From positions 1 to 64,000 of the forward strand of contig JAEUWP010000480.1 in NCBI GenBank assembly GCA_018524725.1: a stretch of 64,000 bases of DNA, in the 5' to 3' direction. Each line of letters opens with the position of its first letter. Within the stretch, counting starts at the first letter, position 1. The position numbers and the translations under genes were made by a program. A model generated the notes under the pieces. It had not been told where the DNA came from and ran no database searches. It worked only from the letters and a program-made list of their open reading frames with translations. Positions 35,158 to 47,779 of this stretch are shown piece by piece. Origin of the DNA: Podaxis mareebaensis. Its lineage: Eukaryota; Basidiomycota; Agaricomycetes; Agaricales; Agaricaceae.

Positions 35158-36961
35158 AGTCGATATGTCGAAGTTCAATAAAAAAACGACAGAGGTCAGC
35201 TGTGTGCTAGGACGGGAGAGTTTCCACAAGTTTTATGAGGCAGTCGGCGTCAACGACCTCCAATAAGAGTCTACAGCGGAATTGCATACCGGGTCTCCCT
35301 AAACTCAAAGGGCTTGGCGAGAATTAAACTACATAGTACATGCATGAATACGTACGTGATGTTTCAGAACTTTCGAAGGGCCCGAGCGCTGCGATGACAT
35401 CGGATGATCAACTGTTTCAACAAGATAGCCCGAAGACTGAAGTTGTAAAGAGGTATTGATTCTCCTTACTACGGATACACGAATGACTCCACTTAGGCCC
35501 AGTACGTTTAAACCTCCAAAAACAGGAATCACGTGGACTACGTCGTCATTGAAGTTGTTGTTTTCTGCATTTCTATACCGCTACAAGCAAATTAACTGCT
35601 AAGACCCGCATACTGGATAACTACGCCCCTCGGCAGGGTGGTATCTACGTATATATAAGCGGTTCTGAGGTGGTGTGTGGAGAAGTCCGGTTGAACGTGG
35701 ACTAAGCTCAGTAGTTGAGTTGGACGTTCGAGTCATCCGAGTCAACTCCTATCCATCCAACAAGGTTTTATCACCGCAACTTCCTTTGTGTACTTGAATC
35801 TTGAAAACGATCACAAGAGCGACTGAAGTCGTCTTCAGCGGTGCACCAGCTATTGGCGGGCGCCTGAATCCGTTCAACCATTGGCTCCTGTTTTTGATGT
35901 TCCCAAGGACCTCCAGATTACCATGTGCCATGAGCGTAGCCTTCTAAGTTTATGATGCAATGTGCAATTCGATCCCAACATTGTATCAATAACCTTGATG
36001 GTTTGTCCCGGGATCCAACAACCAAGTATATCATTGGAGGAACACCCGAGGTGTGTGAATAGAATGCCTGAAGTCTTTCTTGCAGAATATCGTCTCCTTG
36101 CAAACAGGAAACCGTGGTGGATAATTGTGTGTACATTTATGAAGTATTTTTCAATGATCGAAGGACGCAAGTGATGTCTAGTTGGGCTAGCGTATTGTGT
36201 CCGCTTATAGGGGCATTGTCGCAGGGGCTAGTCGGATTCGTTACGGAGGATCCTTGCAGATTGGAGGATATAGAGGGCCACGTTGCATGCGGCGTGGATC
36301 AAGTGTGCCGGCGATCTACAGATAGTGCTTCCATGCCGCCTGTCGCACCCACGCCTCAGGCCATAAATGGTAGTCGCTTATGCGGCATGCCTACATATCT
36401 AACCATTCAAGCACGCACAAATAAGCGAGACCGGGACCAGCCCTGGCGATGCTGTGCCTGTTAACGGGTCAGGGCCTTCATGATTCTCTCCATTCCTTCA
36501 ACAGGCAGCTTTTTTCAGTCCTGTGTTCACTATGACATTACAATGATCAAAGAAGATACTCACACCTCGAGTGCCATGCCAAAAATAACCATTCGATCGA
36601 CTTCTGCCAATGACGCCCAGGAACCAGATACTTGAGTAGGGGCTCGCCTACCTTTGTGCCGCATCATTGGTCAGGTTTTACTAGATGGACCTGAGAATGA
36701 TTGTGTTTACCACTCTTCGAAAGCTTAATAGTAGACCTCTCGCACAAAAAACTCCGGAGAATACTCATGCCAGTCTCATCAATCCAAAAATAGCTTGATG
36801 CAGAACATGAGGCGAGTGAGACGAATGATGAGAATGAGCAACTGATATTGTACCACCTTTTTACCACCAGGTTGTCCAGCGTTCAACAGGACTACCTATA
36901 CCCCCCGCCCCTTGTTTCACGAAGCAGGACTTACAGAGGGAGCACGCAGCAGTGCCGCTAA
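35158..36961. other. Gene-less stretch
   Basis: Several frames of about 100 codons overlap on both strands, none with splice support. A minus-strand fragment (about 36800 to 36660) reads SYFWIDETGMSILRSFL, faintly like part of a transposase, but nothing around it supports that. Confidence 0.35.
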
Positions 36962-39027
36962 ATGTCCGGTCCACCCGAGACCCCTATTAGCTCAACCCAC
37001 GGTCATGATGGGAACGTTGGAGTAGACCCTGAGAAGGTCAACTCACACCCCAGCTGTCTTGCACTTCAACCATCCTTTGACTACTTTCCGCCAGAGCTTT
37101 GGCTGGGGATTTTCCCCTTCCTCAGTGACAAGGACTTGCGCGCCGTTACCCAAACATGTTCAACTTTCCGCTATCTTGCACAACCCTTCCTCTTCAGAGT
37201 TCTCGATATCTGCCCATTCTTCCTTGCCTATAATACCGATCGGCCCATTCGCCGACCACGTCGATATCTACAAAGTACCTTGGATCGACTGGAGTTTTAC
37301 ACTTCACCTCGGATCGCCCCAGCCGTGAACCAACTTTGGATTTCGCCGTACGCTCGGAGTGGTTTCCCTCCCCGACGGCTCACAGATGATCTCGATCCCA
37401 CCCTCATCATCTCCGCCATCATTGACGCACTCCCAGCCTTTCCTAATATTCGCACTTTGGCGTGGCACTGTATTGACATACGTCCATCTTGGTGGGCCGC
37501 GATACAACGCCTACCAAGTCTGACCAACTTATGGGTGAACTCTTCTGCGATTTTACCTTCAACCTCTCCCCGTGCTTTTACACCTCATCTTCCCCTCGCG
37601 CACATAGCACACCTTGATCTAGATCAGTGGGCTTGGGGGGGACACTTAACCAACCATGTCTCTATACATGAGGAACGGTTGAACGGTGTTGATCCACTGT
37701 TGCTTTCCTCGGTCATTCATGCCGAGACTATACAAACAGTCTCAGTCCCTCGCCACAATACTGCCCTCCACCTCCTCTCAATCCTAGCACACGTTGGCTA
37801 CAATAACCCGTGTATGCTCTGCAGTTTGACCCTTCCTTACTCGAGCATCAGCTCCGAGGATTTTATCCCTACCCTCGCACAATCGACGTTGTTGGAAGAG
37901 CTTTACATTTTACCACCTCATGACGAGCATTTCCGTATTCCGGACCTTCAAGACAAACTTCCCAGTACCTCCATCCCTCACCTCAAGGTATACGACGGGC
38001 CATATCGCCTCTTGCCCATCTTCTCAAACGCTCGCCATCACGAGCCACGAAAATTGCGTTTTATTGGACTTTGGGGCTTGGACGAGCAAATCTCGATGAC
38101 AGTGTGCAATCCGCACCAACTAGAGCCAGTTCTACGGGAGTTGGCACACTCAGACACGGCTTCGACGGCATTGGAGACCATCAGTATCCTTTTGACGCAT
38201 ATCACAGCGGAACTATTGACAATTCTCAGTCGTTTTTCCAATCTGAAGGATATCATTCTTGAGTCTCAGGATAGTTTGATACCAGTTCGGTCCTCCCCTC
38301 CGCGCTCGACGACGGAAATATTGCCCGAATCTCCTATTTCGGTATATCCGGCCTTCTATTCTCATAAGCGCTGTACTTACAGGTTTTGTAGGCTTTATAT
38401 GTGCTCTTGCGTTCGCATAGCTTTGCTATCTCGCTTAAACGTCTGACACTTGTCACCCACCTGAAGACTCCGAGCAACCTCGACTCGATGACCCAACAGA
38501 TGGACGCCGCCAGGTTTCTGGAAGACTTTGGGCGGGCGAACCCACAAGTGGATAATATCGACCTCAGATATGGCACATATTGGACCGGAGTTATTGATAT
38601 AATGTGGCACCGGAGGACATTTACGCCACCTGGAGGTTACGAACCGAGGCGGAGCGAACTCAATCCAAACTGGAATGATGGCCACCCCTCAGATGGCGAT
38701 CGCTCGGCTTCACCTCTCGTGACATCCAGTAGCATTCCATCAGTAGTACCGACCACTTCCGGAGCGCCTCAAGTTGCAGTTGAGGAATTATTCGTCCTGC
38801 CTTCGAGACCCCGGATCACAACTGTCATGAACCTTCATCTCGGGAGGATGGTAGTTACAGAGCAAAGACGAGCTGTTGTACTTCCTGAACAGAGACTATC
38901 CTCTGAGACAAAAAATGGAACCCCAGGCTTGAGGTGGGTGGCAGGAGGAATAAGTTGGGCTTGGCGCCTTGTTGGCAGAGTAGGGAGGATGATCGACGAG
39001 GGGATTGGATCCATTCAACGTGGTTAA
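36962..39027 (+). CDS. Gene M: F-box protein with LRR-like C-terminal part
   Basis: Two exons (36962-38341 and 38392-39027) joined over a 50-nt intron; 671 residues. An F-box lies at about residues 38-80 (PPELWLGIFPFLSDKDLRAV, then CSTFRYLAQPFLF), the usual Skp1-binding motif of SCF ubiquitin ligases. The remainder has irregular leucine-rich segments (IRTLAWHC, LPSLTNLWV, IAHLDLD, LKRLTLVTHL) and ends in a Ser/Pro-rich and then Trp-rich basic tail. Hundreds of divergent F-box genes are typical of Agaricomycetes, and the substrate cannot be inferred. The acceptor GTAG at 38388-38391 is preferred over an earlier CAG because only it keeps the frame open. Confidence 0.85.
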
Positions 39028-39647
39028 CGCCAAGACGGTCGCTGCTGTACGTATTCTCGTTGGAGGAGGGACTCTAGGGCCATGCTTATGAACATTTCTC
39101 TCCATTTTGTTAATGACTTTCTCAGCCTGCTTAGACCGCCTATCCTGTGCTTGATCTATTACGTTTGTACTGAGATGCATGAAATAGACAGAATTTTCTT
39201 TCGAAAACTTAGCAGTAGTACGAGAACCTTTAAACGCGATTTTTATCATATTTATCACTCCTGGATGATCGCTGATCGACATTCGATTGAGGCGTTGATT
39301 ATCATCTGTCCTGAACAGCGCATTGCTGTTTGGCGAGCCCCTACTTCAAATAATTGAAAGAATGACATATGGTATTGTCAAGCCTACCTAAGATGAAGAG
39401 TGAAATGTGAACAAGAGCGACAGCCTGCACAGCAGTACACACCGTGATATGGCACTGATAATGCACAGATTAGCTCCATAATCTGAACTGCGAAGTTTGA
39501 TTTGAGACCGAGACTTCCTTCTGCGTAGAATTCCAAAGCTATTCTTGGGGCTTATGAGCCATGGCCGGGGGGTACTAGGTCCCGAAGTACATGCATGGGC
39601 AGATGGTTTTAAAGAAATTCTCTATCTGGGTCTGGCCCGACTTGATC
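39028..39647. other. Intergenic stretch
   Basis: No coding pattern was seen. It holds the 3' region of the F-box gene and the promoter of the next membrane gene. Confidence 0.4.
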
Positions 39648-40599
39648 ATGCATTCTCATTCCCGCTTTCGTCTTATACCTCTAGCACTACTCGTTGCTAG
39701 TTTTCCGACAGTACACGCAACCTCGGGTGCTGGCCTACGCTTGAGCCCACTTGTCTTCGTTCTTGATCCTCCCTCCGCCAAATACTTTACCTTGTGTTGC
39801 GTTTTCATTGGTTTCGCCTCCCTCGCATCTTTCCAAGCTATCCGCTCGCTGTTCATTATTTACAGGCGTCTATGCCAATCACATGAGGCCACCACAGGTC
39901 CGGATCCCAGCGGGTTATTATTCCCCCTTTTCCTCGCCCTGTCTGCGGTACTACTCACTATAACCCTCATCCTTGACGCCACGGATATCAATGGAGTACC
40001 AACACCACCACGAGCATTCCTCAGCACCATTTCAATGGTTGCATGCCTTGCAGACATCTTCCTCGTCTCAAGCCTCCTTGCGCTGCTCTCGCACCGCCAG
40101 AGCGTGACTTTTAGGTCAACCGGCATCCTATCCAAGGTTAAACCAACCATCGACATTTTCCTCATGTTGACCCTGGTAGGGCTGAGCATGAGCTCAAGTT
40201 GGGTAATCGTCGACGCACCGCCAATGCTTCGACTTGTGAACAAGCTAATATTGGCCTACGTCATCCTACTCTTAATGGCAACGTTGGACGTTATGATTTC
40301 GTCAATAGGCTTACACGTTTGCATGAGAAGAACAGCTTTATCCAACGCAGTTGGTCTTTTTGTTCTCCTGTTGCCAAAATGTTCGATTAATCCCGCGATT
40401 CGTTTAGCGTGACAGCGGCACAATGCTCACTGTTTCTCTTCTCCTCATCATGCATTCGCTATTTCCCATCATACAGAACGTATTGATCGATAACGGTGCC
40501 CTCCCGGGTACCAATGACGAGTGGAATTTGGCCGGCTTGGTCGTCGGAGGTTCTGTCAAGGCCCTGGCATACTTCTTCTGTTTGCCCCTAAGCCAGTAG
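39648..40599 (+). CDS. Gene K1: multi-pass membrane protein (Gly-loop family, member 2)
   Basis: Two exons (39648-40349, 40408-40599) joined over a 58-nt intron; 297 residues. The N-terminus is signal-like (RLIPLALLVASFPTVHA). Seven hydrophobic segments follow, with the same order as in the copy at 41608: ILSKVKPTIDIFLMLTLVGLSMS here against LRDIKMIADAVLTIILLALSMS there. The intron position after the sixth segment is also shared. This copy lacks the poly-Gly loop, having SGAGLRLSP instead, and is the most divergent member. The ATG at 39648 is chosen over 39591 for its signal sequence. Function unknown. Confidence 0.7.
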
Positions 40600-41607
40600 G
40601 AATCATGTACGGTTGAAAGCGTTGAGCGGGGATCATACACGCCGTTGCATCAGCGCCCCCTTGTTTGGCGGGGAAGAACAGTTGACCGTATGTGCAGTAA
40701 AACCGAATTTCATCATTATCTTTCTATGTTACCTTTCTATTCTCTTAGGCCATTGCACCCGCGTTGAAAAGTAGTTCATCTTGCAGGTCTAGCCTGCAGA
40801 ACCGCGCCAGGAATAGAAGTGGAATGGACCTAACAGGTTCTCTTGTAAGCGGAATCGCGGAGTTCATTATCCTCATTGTGTGTCTCGTATCTATGCCAAG
40901 GAGGTCGTAGCAACAGTCGAGCTACTCGAAGGTTACTCGTCCTGATGTCTGTTCCGCTAAGGTATGGTGTACAAGGAAGGGCCTGGCTCCCAAAAACCCT
41001 CAACGCCACTCTTGTTTCCTTCTTATTCCAAAGAATTCCCAACATATGTGTCGATTGCCTTATTAATTAGACTGCGGTGCAACAAACTATGAATAACAAC
41101 CGGCACGTAGGTACTGACGCATCTGACAATCAAACTTCCGGTGTTGTATCTCACAGGATGGCGCTAAACAACCGGCTTCGCTCGGTCTCGTTTGGCCCGG
41201 AGCGCTCTGCCTTGAACTGTTTCTGAAGATCAACGATCAGTTGCTCCAACAATGCGTTGCACTGCTGAAGGTGCCTACTGTGACCTGTATGAGGAGTGTC
41301 AGCCATGTTGTTGTCCATGGTGAAGCGCTCTTCAAATCAAATCTTGTTTCCTAAAACAGCTATTAGATGGTTATCCAATGGTCGCAATGATGTGGCTGAC
41401 AGAAGGTTGATAGAACGCTGCTGCCTTGAGCTCCCGGCGGGCACAGCCTTCGAATTTCAAGCTTCAGGTTACTTAATTTAGGTATATAACACGCTTGTCG
41501 ATTTCTATCGTCATATTTTTAGCTCAAACGATCCCTGAATGCTGAAATGTTCAAATAGCACATCCGCATTCATCTAAGCCAACCTCTTCCACAACCTTTC
41601 CGGCGTG
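40600..41607. other. Intergenic stretch
   Basis: Only short frames are present. It separates two members of the same membrane family, which look like a diverged tandem pair. Confidence 0.4.
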
Positions 41608-42668
41608 ATGCTCCCCTGTAATGTGCAGCTCTTCGCTTTCATCTGTGCTATCCTCCCCTCAGTTGTGTTGGCAAGGCGCGGGGGTGGCGGCGGCGGAGGC
41701 GGGGGAGGTGGCGATTCGTTATCGAGCTTGAGCCTTGAGCCGATAGTTGCCGCTATCTTCGCGTTCTGTGTCATTTTTGCTGTCCTGACTGCCCTTCAAG
41801 CAATCCAAGCAGTTGACAACATACGCAGACGCATCATACGACAACCGCCCTCTATCACTCTATTAGAGTTCAGCGTTGGACCGGTCTTCCCTACATTCCT
41901 CCTTCTATCCACGCTAATGCTCACAACGACCTATGCCCTTCGCGGTACATACTGGGCTCTTGAATACAACCAGAACACATTCGATCCTCCCGATTTTACC
42001 GAGGCTTATTTTGGTGCAGCGGCTGCAACACGAGTCCTCGCCAACATCTTTCTCGCGTCTGGCATTTTGGCGCTCATTTCTAATCGTGAAAAGACGCTGG
42101 TGCACACATCCCGGACGCTTCGCGACATTAAGATGATCGCCGATGCGGTTTTGACCATCATTCTCCTTGCCCTGAGCATGAGCTATATTCGGGTGAGCCT
42201 GGCAAGTGTGACGAGGGCCGACGCACGAACGGCAGAGAATATCTACATCGCGTACATCTCCTTCTTTCTCCTGACTGTGGTCAACATCGCTATCTCCTCG
42301 ATGGTTTTATACGTTCGTTCCAGACACAGCCCGACTAACGACCACAAGGTCCGTGCTCTGAAAACTTCAGTATTTTTTAATAGTCTCACTACTCCTCTCC
42401 TTCGCAGATTGCTCTATGCCTGGCATTCATCATTTCTCCTCTCTTCATCATCTATGCGTTGTACCCTATTGTGGAGAAAGGAATTCAGGATAGCAATATC
42501 GATCTCGTCGTAACCATGGAACAGTGGAGTTTAGCAGGCCTCGTCATCGGCTGCGTAACTAGGTTCATTATCATCGCCACATGCTTGAGATTTGGAATGC
42601 CGACCGTTCCCAAGCAGCAGAAGGGTGTTCAGGAACAACCTCAGTATTACAAGGGATACCATGCGTAA
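41608..42668 (+). CDS. Gene K2: multi-pass membrane protein (Gly-loop family, member 3)
   Basis: Two exons (41608-42348, 42408-42668); 1,002 nt, 333 residues. A signal-like N-terminus (FAFICAILPSVVLA) is followed by RR, eleven consecutive Gly and DSLSSLSLEPI, then seven hydrophobic segments and a short polar tail (PKQQKGVQEQPQ). The topology of a signal sequence, a short Gly-rich loop, seven spans and a cytosolic tail recalls seven-transmembrane receptors, but I see no diagnostic receptor motif. Paralogues lie at 25951, 39648 and 49118. The intron lies at the same place in all, just before the last two spans. Confidence 0.75.
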
Positions 42669-43021
42669 ATATCTCACTTCTCGGGCTGGACTTTGTCGCG
42701 TTTGTCGTTCATTTGCTCTTGATGTGTATGTAATCTTTGTATGCTAAAGTGGTCCTGTAATGAGCGGGTGGGCTGGTGGATTGTCGAACACCTGTCGTAG
42801 TTTGAATATTTTCAGAATCTTCTAGTACCGCCATGATTATACTTTTCTATAATCCGTACTGGTGTATACGCTCAGGTGTGACCTCACTTTGTTCAAGAGA
42901 TCCACTATACATGACGTCACACCTGCAGCTACATATACGGTCACCCAACTCAACCCACAATTCCCTGTTGCACCGTCGCTATCGTATTCCTCAGTAAACG
43001 AACCACACAACTACCTCCATT
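42669..43021. other. Intergenic stretch
   Basis: Terminator and promoter space between two plus-strand genes; nothing else was recognised. Confidence 0.4.
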
Positions 43022-43965
43022 ATGCAAGCAAGTTTTGTTGGTGACAAGCGGGTTGATCCTCAAAACATACCCGAAGCCAACACCAAGAAGGTTCCTGACG
43101 AGGAGCTTGATAAACGGGAGGCCCAGCGTATAAAGGAAGGGGCTAAAGAGCCTGGAATGAACAAAGCTGCAGGAGCGGCAAGCAGGAATCCAGATGGTCA
43201 GTGCCAGCTATCTCTCAGTGCCAGTACTGCGGTAACACCATATGTAGATTATGATACCTCTAGCCGAAGCGGACAAGGAAACACTCAGCCTCAAAAAGGT
43301 GAGCTTTTCCGCGGATACGTACCACCTTTTTTACTTTACTCAGGTAATCTTGTACAAAGATCCTGTGATTTGATCCACGAGCCATTCATTTTCTGTGGAG
43401 CCAACATGTCTCAGTACATACAACTGCATTCTATATACGTACGATGCCCTTGGAAACTTGCAATGACATCATGTCTGAGTCCAAACATAACATACCACAT
43501 CCGCTTGCCCCTGAGCGCTCTTGCCCTAGCTCATCCATCACAGAAATGTCTACCAAGTTGCCAAGCGCTCTTAATCCTTCGAGACCAAGGTACACGCCTA
43601 ACCTCATTCCCACTCGTACCTTACATCATTCCACGAATATCGGAAAGCGACTTGAAGGCGAAACGAACTTGAAAAAGCACTATGATCTCCTATCCACTAC
43701 ACCGTCTTCAGCACCTTCCGAGTTCAATCCCAAACGGAAATTCAACTTCCCTATAGACCCTAAAAGTAATCCAGAGGACTGCGCACCGTATGAGGAGATC
43801 TCCGGCGCTTGCAGTCGATCCGGAATGCGCTCGGCCGAGTATTGCCACGTAGACAAGAAAAAGGAGCCTTACTCGCCCCCAGGCGGCGAACACAGATACG
43901 GTGGGATAAAACGCTACGAATGGAGTGCTGAAAGACTGGAGAGGGAGTCCAGAGAGCAGGGATAA
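43022..43965 (+). CDS. Gene N: hypothetical hydrophilic protein (model uncertain)
   Basis: Tentative three-exon model (43022-43298, 43344-43438, 43480-43965); 285 residues. Exon 1 is charged and Ala/Gly-rich (VDPQNIPEANTKK, ELDKREAQRIKEGAKEP). Exon 3 is basic and ends in a distinctive segment with three spaced Cys (PEDCAPYEE, GACSRSG, EYCHVDKKKEP) and GIKRYEWSAERLERESREQG. The second intron would be only 41 nt. Two separate genes are therefore possible, the second starting at 43444 or 43471. I recognise no family. Confidence 0.4.
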
Positions 43966-44432
43966 TGTGTTTGAGGCTGGAGCGCTATCTCCATTTCTTG
44001 ACAACCCCGAAGTTACTCTGTGCCATGCGTTACTCAATGCAGTTTGCTTACATATCGCCTTTCACCGCTTCCCACTTTCACGCAAGCGCTGTTTGGAAAA
44101 TGTCCTGAATGGAGCTCTTTTTTTTTTGCAATCGGACGATGCTTAATCATGTCCACGCTTGCTCGGCTCAGGCACGGCTGCGGGCCGCGTGCCGCCAATT
44201 GAGAGATCACACCATAACAGCAACCTTCAAGCGAAGAGCCTGGACAGCAGTCAATCAAACTAATGTTAGATGGGCTCCGCGTGTGTATATAAGAACAGCT
44301 ATGGTCGCAAAGAGCACCAGCACAACTAACCCCACATTGTTCTTCGTACGTTCTCAGTTCTGGAATCTCTGATATCTTTGCAATACATCTCGCTAATCAT
44401 CTCTTTCAGTTAATAATCTAAACCTCACCACA
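43966..44432 (+). promoter_or_regulatory. Promoter and leader of the repeat-peptide gene
   Basis: TATATAAG lies at 44286-44293. The leader appears to contain an intron (GTACGT at 44346 to TTTCAG at 44409), after which TTAATAATC leads to the ATG at 44433. No other gene is evident. Confidence 0.5.
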
Positions 44433-44702
44433 ATGAAGGTTCTCACCTCTCAAGCCGTTGCTGCTCTCGCCCTCTTTGTATCGTCCGCCGTTGCCGCTCC
44501 CAGTCCAGCGACCATCGGTCATTGGACTGGCGCACTCGAGGTTTCCATCGGCAAACGTACCGCAGCGCCCGAGCCCCCGTACGACCTCAGTGCCTGGACT
44601 GGATCTCACCATGTCAGTATTGAAGGACGCGAATACGATCTTAGCGGGTGGACGGGCGCCAAGGAGGTTTCTATTGAAGGAAGGGAGGCTGAAGCAGCTT
44701 AA
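44433..44702 (+). CDS. Gene O: small secreted protein with three WTG...VSI repeats
   Basis: A single exon of 89 residues. A clear signal peptide (MKVLTSQAVAALALFVSSAVAA) is followed by PSPATIG. Three related units come next: HWTGALEVSIGKR (about residues 30-42), AWTGSHHVSIEGRE (54-67) and GWTGAKEVSIEGRE (72-85). The first ends in a dibasic KR, a Kex2-type site. The others end in GRE, preceded by YDLS spacers. The layout resembles kexin-processed repeat-peptide precursors of fungi, such as mating-factor or dikaritin-type precursors, but only one clean KR is present and no tailoring gene stands next to it. It could also simply be a small effector-like secreted protein. Confidence 0.7.
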   Translation: MKVLTSQAVAALALFVSSAVAAPSPATIGHWTGALEVSIGKRTAAPEPPYDLSAWTGSHHVSIEGREYDLSGWTGAKEVSIEGREAEAA

Positions 44703-45970
44703 AGTGTTCAGGGTGCGAAATAAGCGGCTCCTGTTGTCCTGGAGTCGAGATCGACTCTCATATCCTTATTATTCTCGTTCGCCAACTGTGACACTCGTTG
44801 CCGTATCTATTTGTTCACAATGATTATCAATTACTCTTTAACCTTTTGGTGTTGGCCGCCTGACCCTCTCGCTTAGACATGTAACAAATCGCCTACTGAG
44901 CACGTAGCAGCAGAGACCAGGAACACGATCAGGAACGTAACTGTGATAGTCGTCTGCAGGGAGTTGGGTTGATCACCTTCCTCCTTGGCGTCAAGGACAG
45001 TGGCGACAGAGGAATACTGGGTAACGCCCTGTAGCGCCGTTCCTATCAACGAGATGCTAGATCTCTCCGCTGTGCATACAGCCCGCAGTGAAACAATCTG
45101 GAACGGTTGATCCATCGCATACATAGGTGAAGGGTTTGGGTCAGAGTCGGCCGCAGTAAGCGAGGTCTTCGGAGATTAGTTGCCACAGCCTTCCATCTCC
45201 GACGTTGAGGATGGACCAACATCTATGCGGAGCGGTATTTTTGTTGCTTGGCCTCGGGACCTACGAGAGTATTCCTGCGCCAGTTGTACAGTGAGCCGCA
45301 AGTGAAAGACGCCGAGCCCAACTGGGGGACCTATCATTCCATCATCTGTGTTGTAATGATTAGCCGGAGAAGGGAGGAGCAGGCCAGGGAATCGACGGAT
45401 GCGGGCAAGGAATCCACCTGCGGCACCGCCAAACAGGTTCAAGGCGGGTGGGACAATTAAGGGGCTCGGCCGTGTCCATTTGACCTTGAAACGAGTGGAA
45501 GCCGCCGGAAGCATATTGTTGATTGCTGAATAAATATTTGAAGTTTAATGGAGATCAACTCATTAAAGCTTTGCCGAGCTATTTCTAGCCGAGGAAACGA
45601 AAGAAGCGCCAACATTTTCCGTGAATTCGGTTGGAGAGCGCGGGGGAGTGTACCTGTTTCAGTACCAAGCCGAGCATTGACAACTACCCAAGCGCGGATG
45701 ATTGGTTAGCGCACCAGGAGATACAGGTCAGGCTTAACGTTTTCACCCTGGTGGAAGTTGGGCCAGAATCGAAAAGATGTGCAACAAATCCGAGGAGGTC
45801 GATTGATATATCCGAGCCAGTCATTATCTCTATCATTGTATGTTGTGTATCATAAATGTGCATGAACTGAATACGTTGTCCAGCCCTGGTCATCATAAAT
45901 CTAAAGGAGCGGTGAACCATCTCACAAGGAGTCTCGTAACACCCACTTGCCACCCTTCCTCCTCTGCCCC
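44703..45970. other. Mostly gene-less stretch with an uncertain minus-strand frame
   Basis: A minus-strand frame of 112 codons at 45176-45514 (AAGGFLARIRRFPGLLLP, GPPVGLGVFHLRLTVQLAQE) and another at 44873-45124 with one hydrophobic segment could be exons of one gene. I found no convincing splice join between them, so no CDS is called. Confidence 0.3.
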
Positions 45971-46759
45971 CTAGTTCGTCTTCCCACCAGGGGAAGAGAA
46001 TCCGGAAAGCAGACGTTTAAAGAAGGACCCGTCTGGATTGGCCCCCTTACTAGCACCCATCCTCGAGTTCCGACTCGGCATTGTATAAGATTGATTCTAG
46101 TCGAAGAAGATCTCGACGTCAGAAGTCGCCCACCAAGCGAGTAAGAGGAGGAGGAGGAGGCAGGAACTCACCAAGACCTCCATCCTCGTGCCTCTTGGCG
46201 GGACAATGACGTACCCGCCACGACCGCTGTCGATGGGAACAAGGATGGGTTGCGTATCTGAACGCTTGACGTAAGTTGGACCGTCCTGGTTCGGAGTAAC
46301 GGTTTTATAGGAGGTAGTGGTAGCGTGAGTGCGATTTGATCTGCTGGTGTATCGAGAAGAACTTGATTGAGATGCGTGACGGGGATGATGGGTTGGTCGA
46401 GAACGAGAAGATGAGGAGGTATGGCGGGAAGTGGGTGAGGGAGAGTATTCTGCGGAGTTTCGTTGAACCGAGGTCGGAGCTTTGTGGGAATGAGGCACTT
46501 CTAGCTTGTAATGTGTCGCGTCTGAGGAAGAACGACTCCTGGTTTTGGGATATTGGGACCCCGAGGAGCGAGAGACCCTCGAAGTGGAGGGGGAATCCGG
46601 AAGAGGCGAGTCATGTTCAGCCTGGGAGTCGACAGTAGGAGAATGGACGAATGGATTGCTAGGACGATATCGGCTTGTGTTGTCGACCCAACGCGCAATG
46701 CGTTGTTGTGTGGCAAGATACCGCTCGTAAGCGTCGGGGGAATAATCATATTCAGTCAT
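45971..46759 (-). CDS. Gene G: second MTEYDYSP protein, Ser-rich
   Basis: Two exons (46172-46759 and 45971-46096) joined over a 75-nt intron at the same position as in gene E; 714 nt, 237 residues. The N-terminus MTEYDYSPDAYERYLATQQ, then WVDNTSRYRPSNPF, and the block QPILVPIDSGRGGYVIVPPRG are shared with E, while the Ser/Arg/Thr-rich middle is not. Exon 2 ends FFKRLLSGFSSPGGKTN, matching the WYKRILSPTPS region of E. The conserved ends around a free-running disordered centre suggest that the two termini are the functional parts. Function unknown. Confidence 0.75.
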
Positions 46760-47779
46760 AGAGATTGTTGTCGAGCACAAGATGGGAATCGGATGGCAGA
46801 GCAGAAATGGAGAGGGTGAAATGAGAAGTCAATGTAGGAGACACCTACAAAGGTATAGACGTAAGTGAATATGCGACAGGGCGACTAACGTGTTGGGACG
46901 TTTGTGGGAGCGTAATCAAACACTCGTGGTTGCGGCGAGGCATGCTGGTGAAGGAGGCTTTATAACACAGACGGAAATGAGTAGTGTGCTTGACGGCAGC
47001 CTACAATGGCTGGGTTGGATGCATTGTGATAATTATGACTTTTGCCTTGTGGTAGGTGGCCGCTGACAAAAGAGATGGATTAATTGACTCAAGGCTATTG
47101 TCCTCGTTGCGTAAAGTAATTGTCCCGGCTCGTTCCGGCCCTACCCCTCATTCCTCTCCACTTAACAAGTAACACCATGAACTAGTTACTTGAGTTGACG
47201 ACGGTCTGGTAGACAATTGACTCGCATCGAAACTATCAAGCTAAAAGGGCGCTACATTGCACAATATACAATGCGCAGTTAAATAAGCACCTCGTCCGGG
47301 GAGGCCAGATGGGAGAAAGATGTATTAAGCCAATGTAAAGAACACCCGCAGTGGAGATTGAATGGAAATTGAAAGGTTGGATCGCGGGTGCTCAGGGAAT
47401 CAAAGCCTCAAGATTGCAAGCGCCGGGAGGTGAGGTCGAGAAGGAACGCGGTCTGTCGTTCCAAGGTGTGCCTCCGATAACCTGTGCCGGAGTCCCGAGA
47501 AATTGGGATGAGAGGGTGAGTTCGTGGAGAACGGCTAATAAGGAGCGGACAGTGATTGAATGGGCCGATGGTCCAGGCGGGTGGTTGCATACTAGGAATA
47601 TGTCAGTGTAAATATGATATCAGGCCATATGGCTTCAGAGCAGAACGGAGGGACCAGGTTCAAATTCGCTAAAAACATACAACACAAGACACAGAACGCC
47701 CTTGAAACTGCACCTATTTGACCCGCGTACTTCCCCCCCAAAGAGTATACATATAAGACCTCTTCTCCCACAGTCTTTC
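46760..47779. other. Gene-less stretch
   Basis: Promoter space of gene G and the 3' side of the small secreted gene at 47780. A plus-strand frame of 86 codons at 47351-47611 shows no supporting features. Confidence 0.35.

Noticed and set aside
36660..36870. Minus-strand fragment resembling a transposase (FWIDETGM)
   Set aside because: The similarity is a few residues only, and no catalytic triad or terminal repeats are visible nearby.
45690..45725. GATTGGTTAGCGCACC resembling a tRNA D-arm
   Set aside because: No matching anticodon stem, T-arm or acceptor stem follows.
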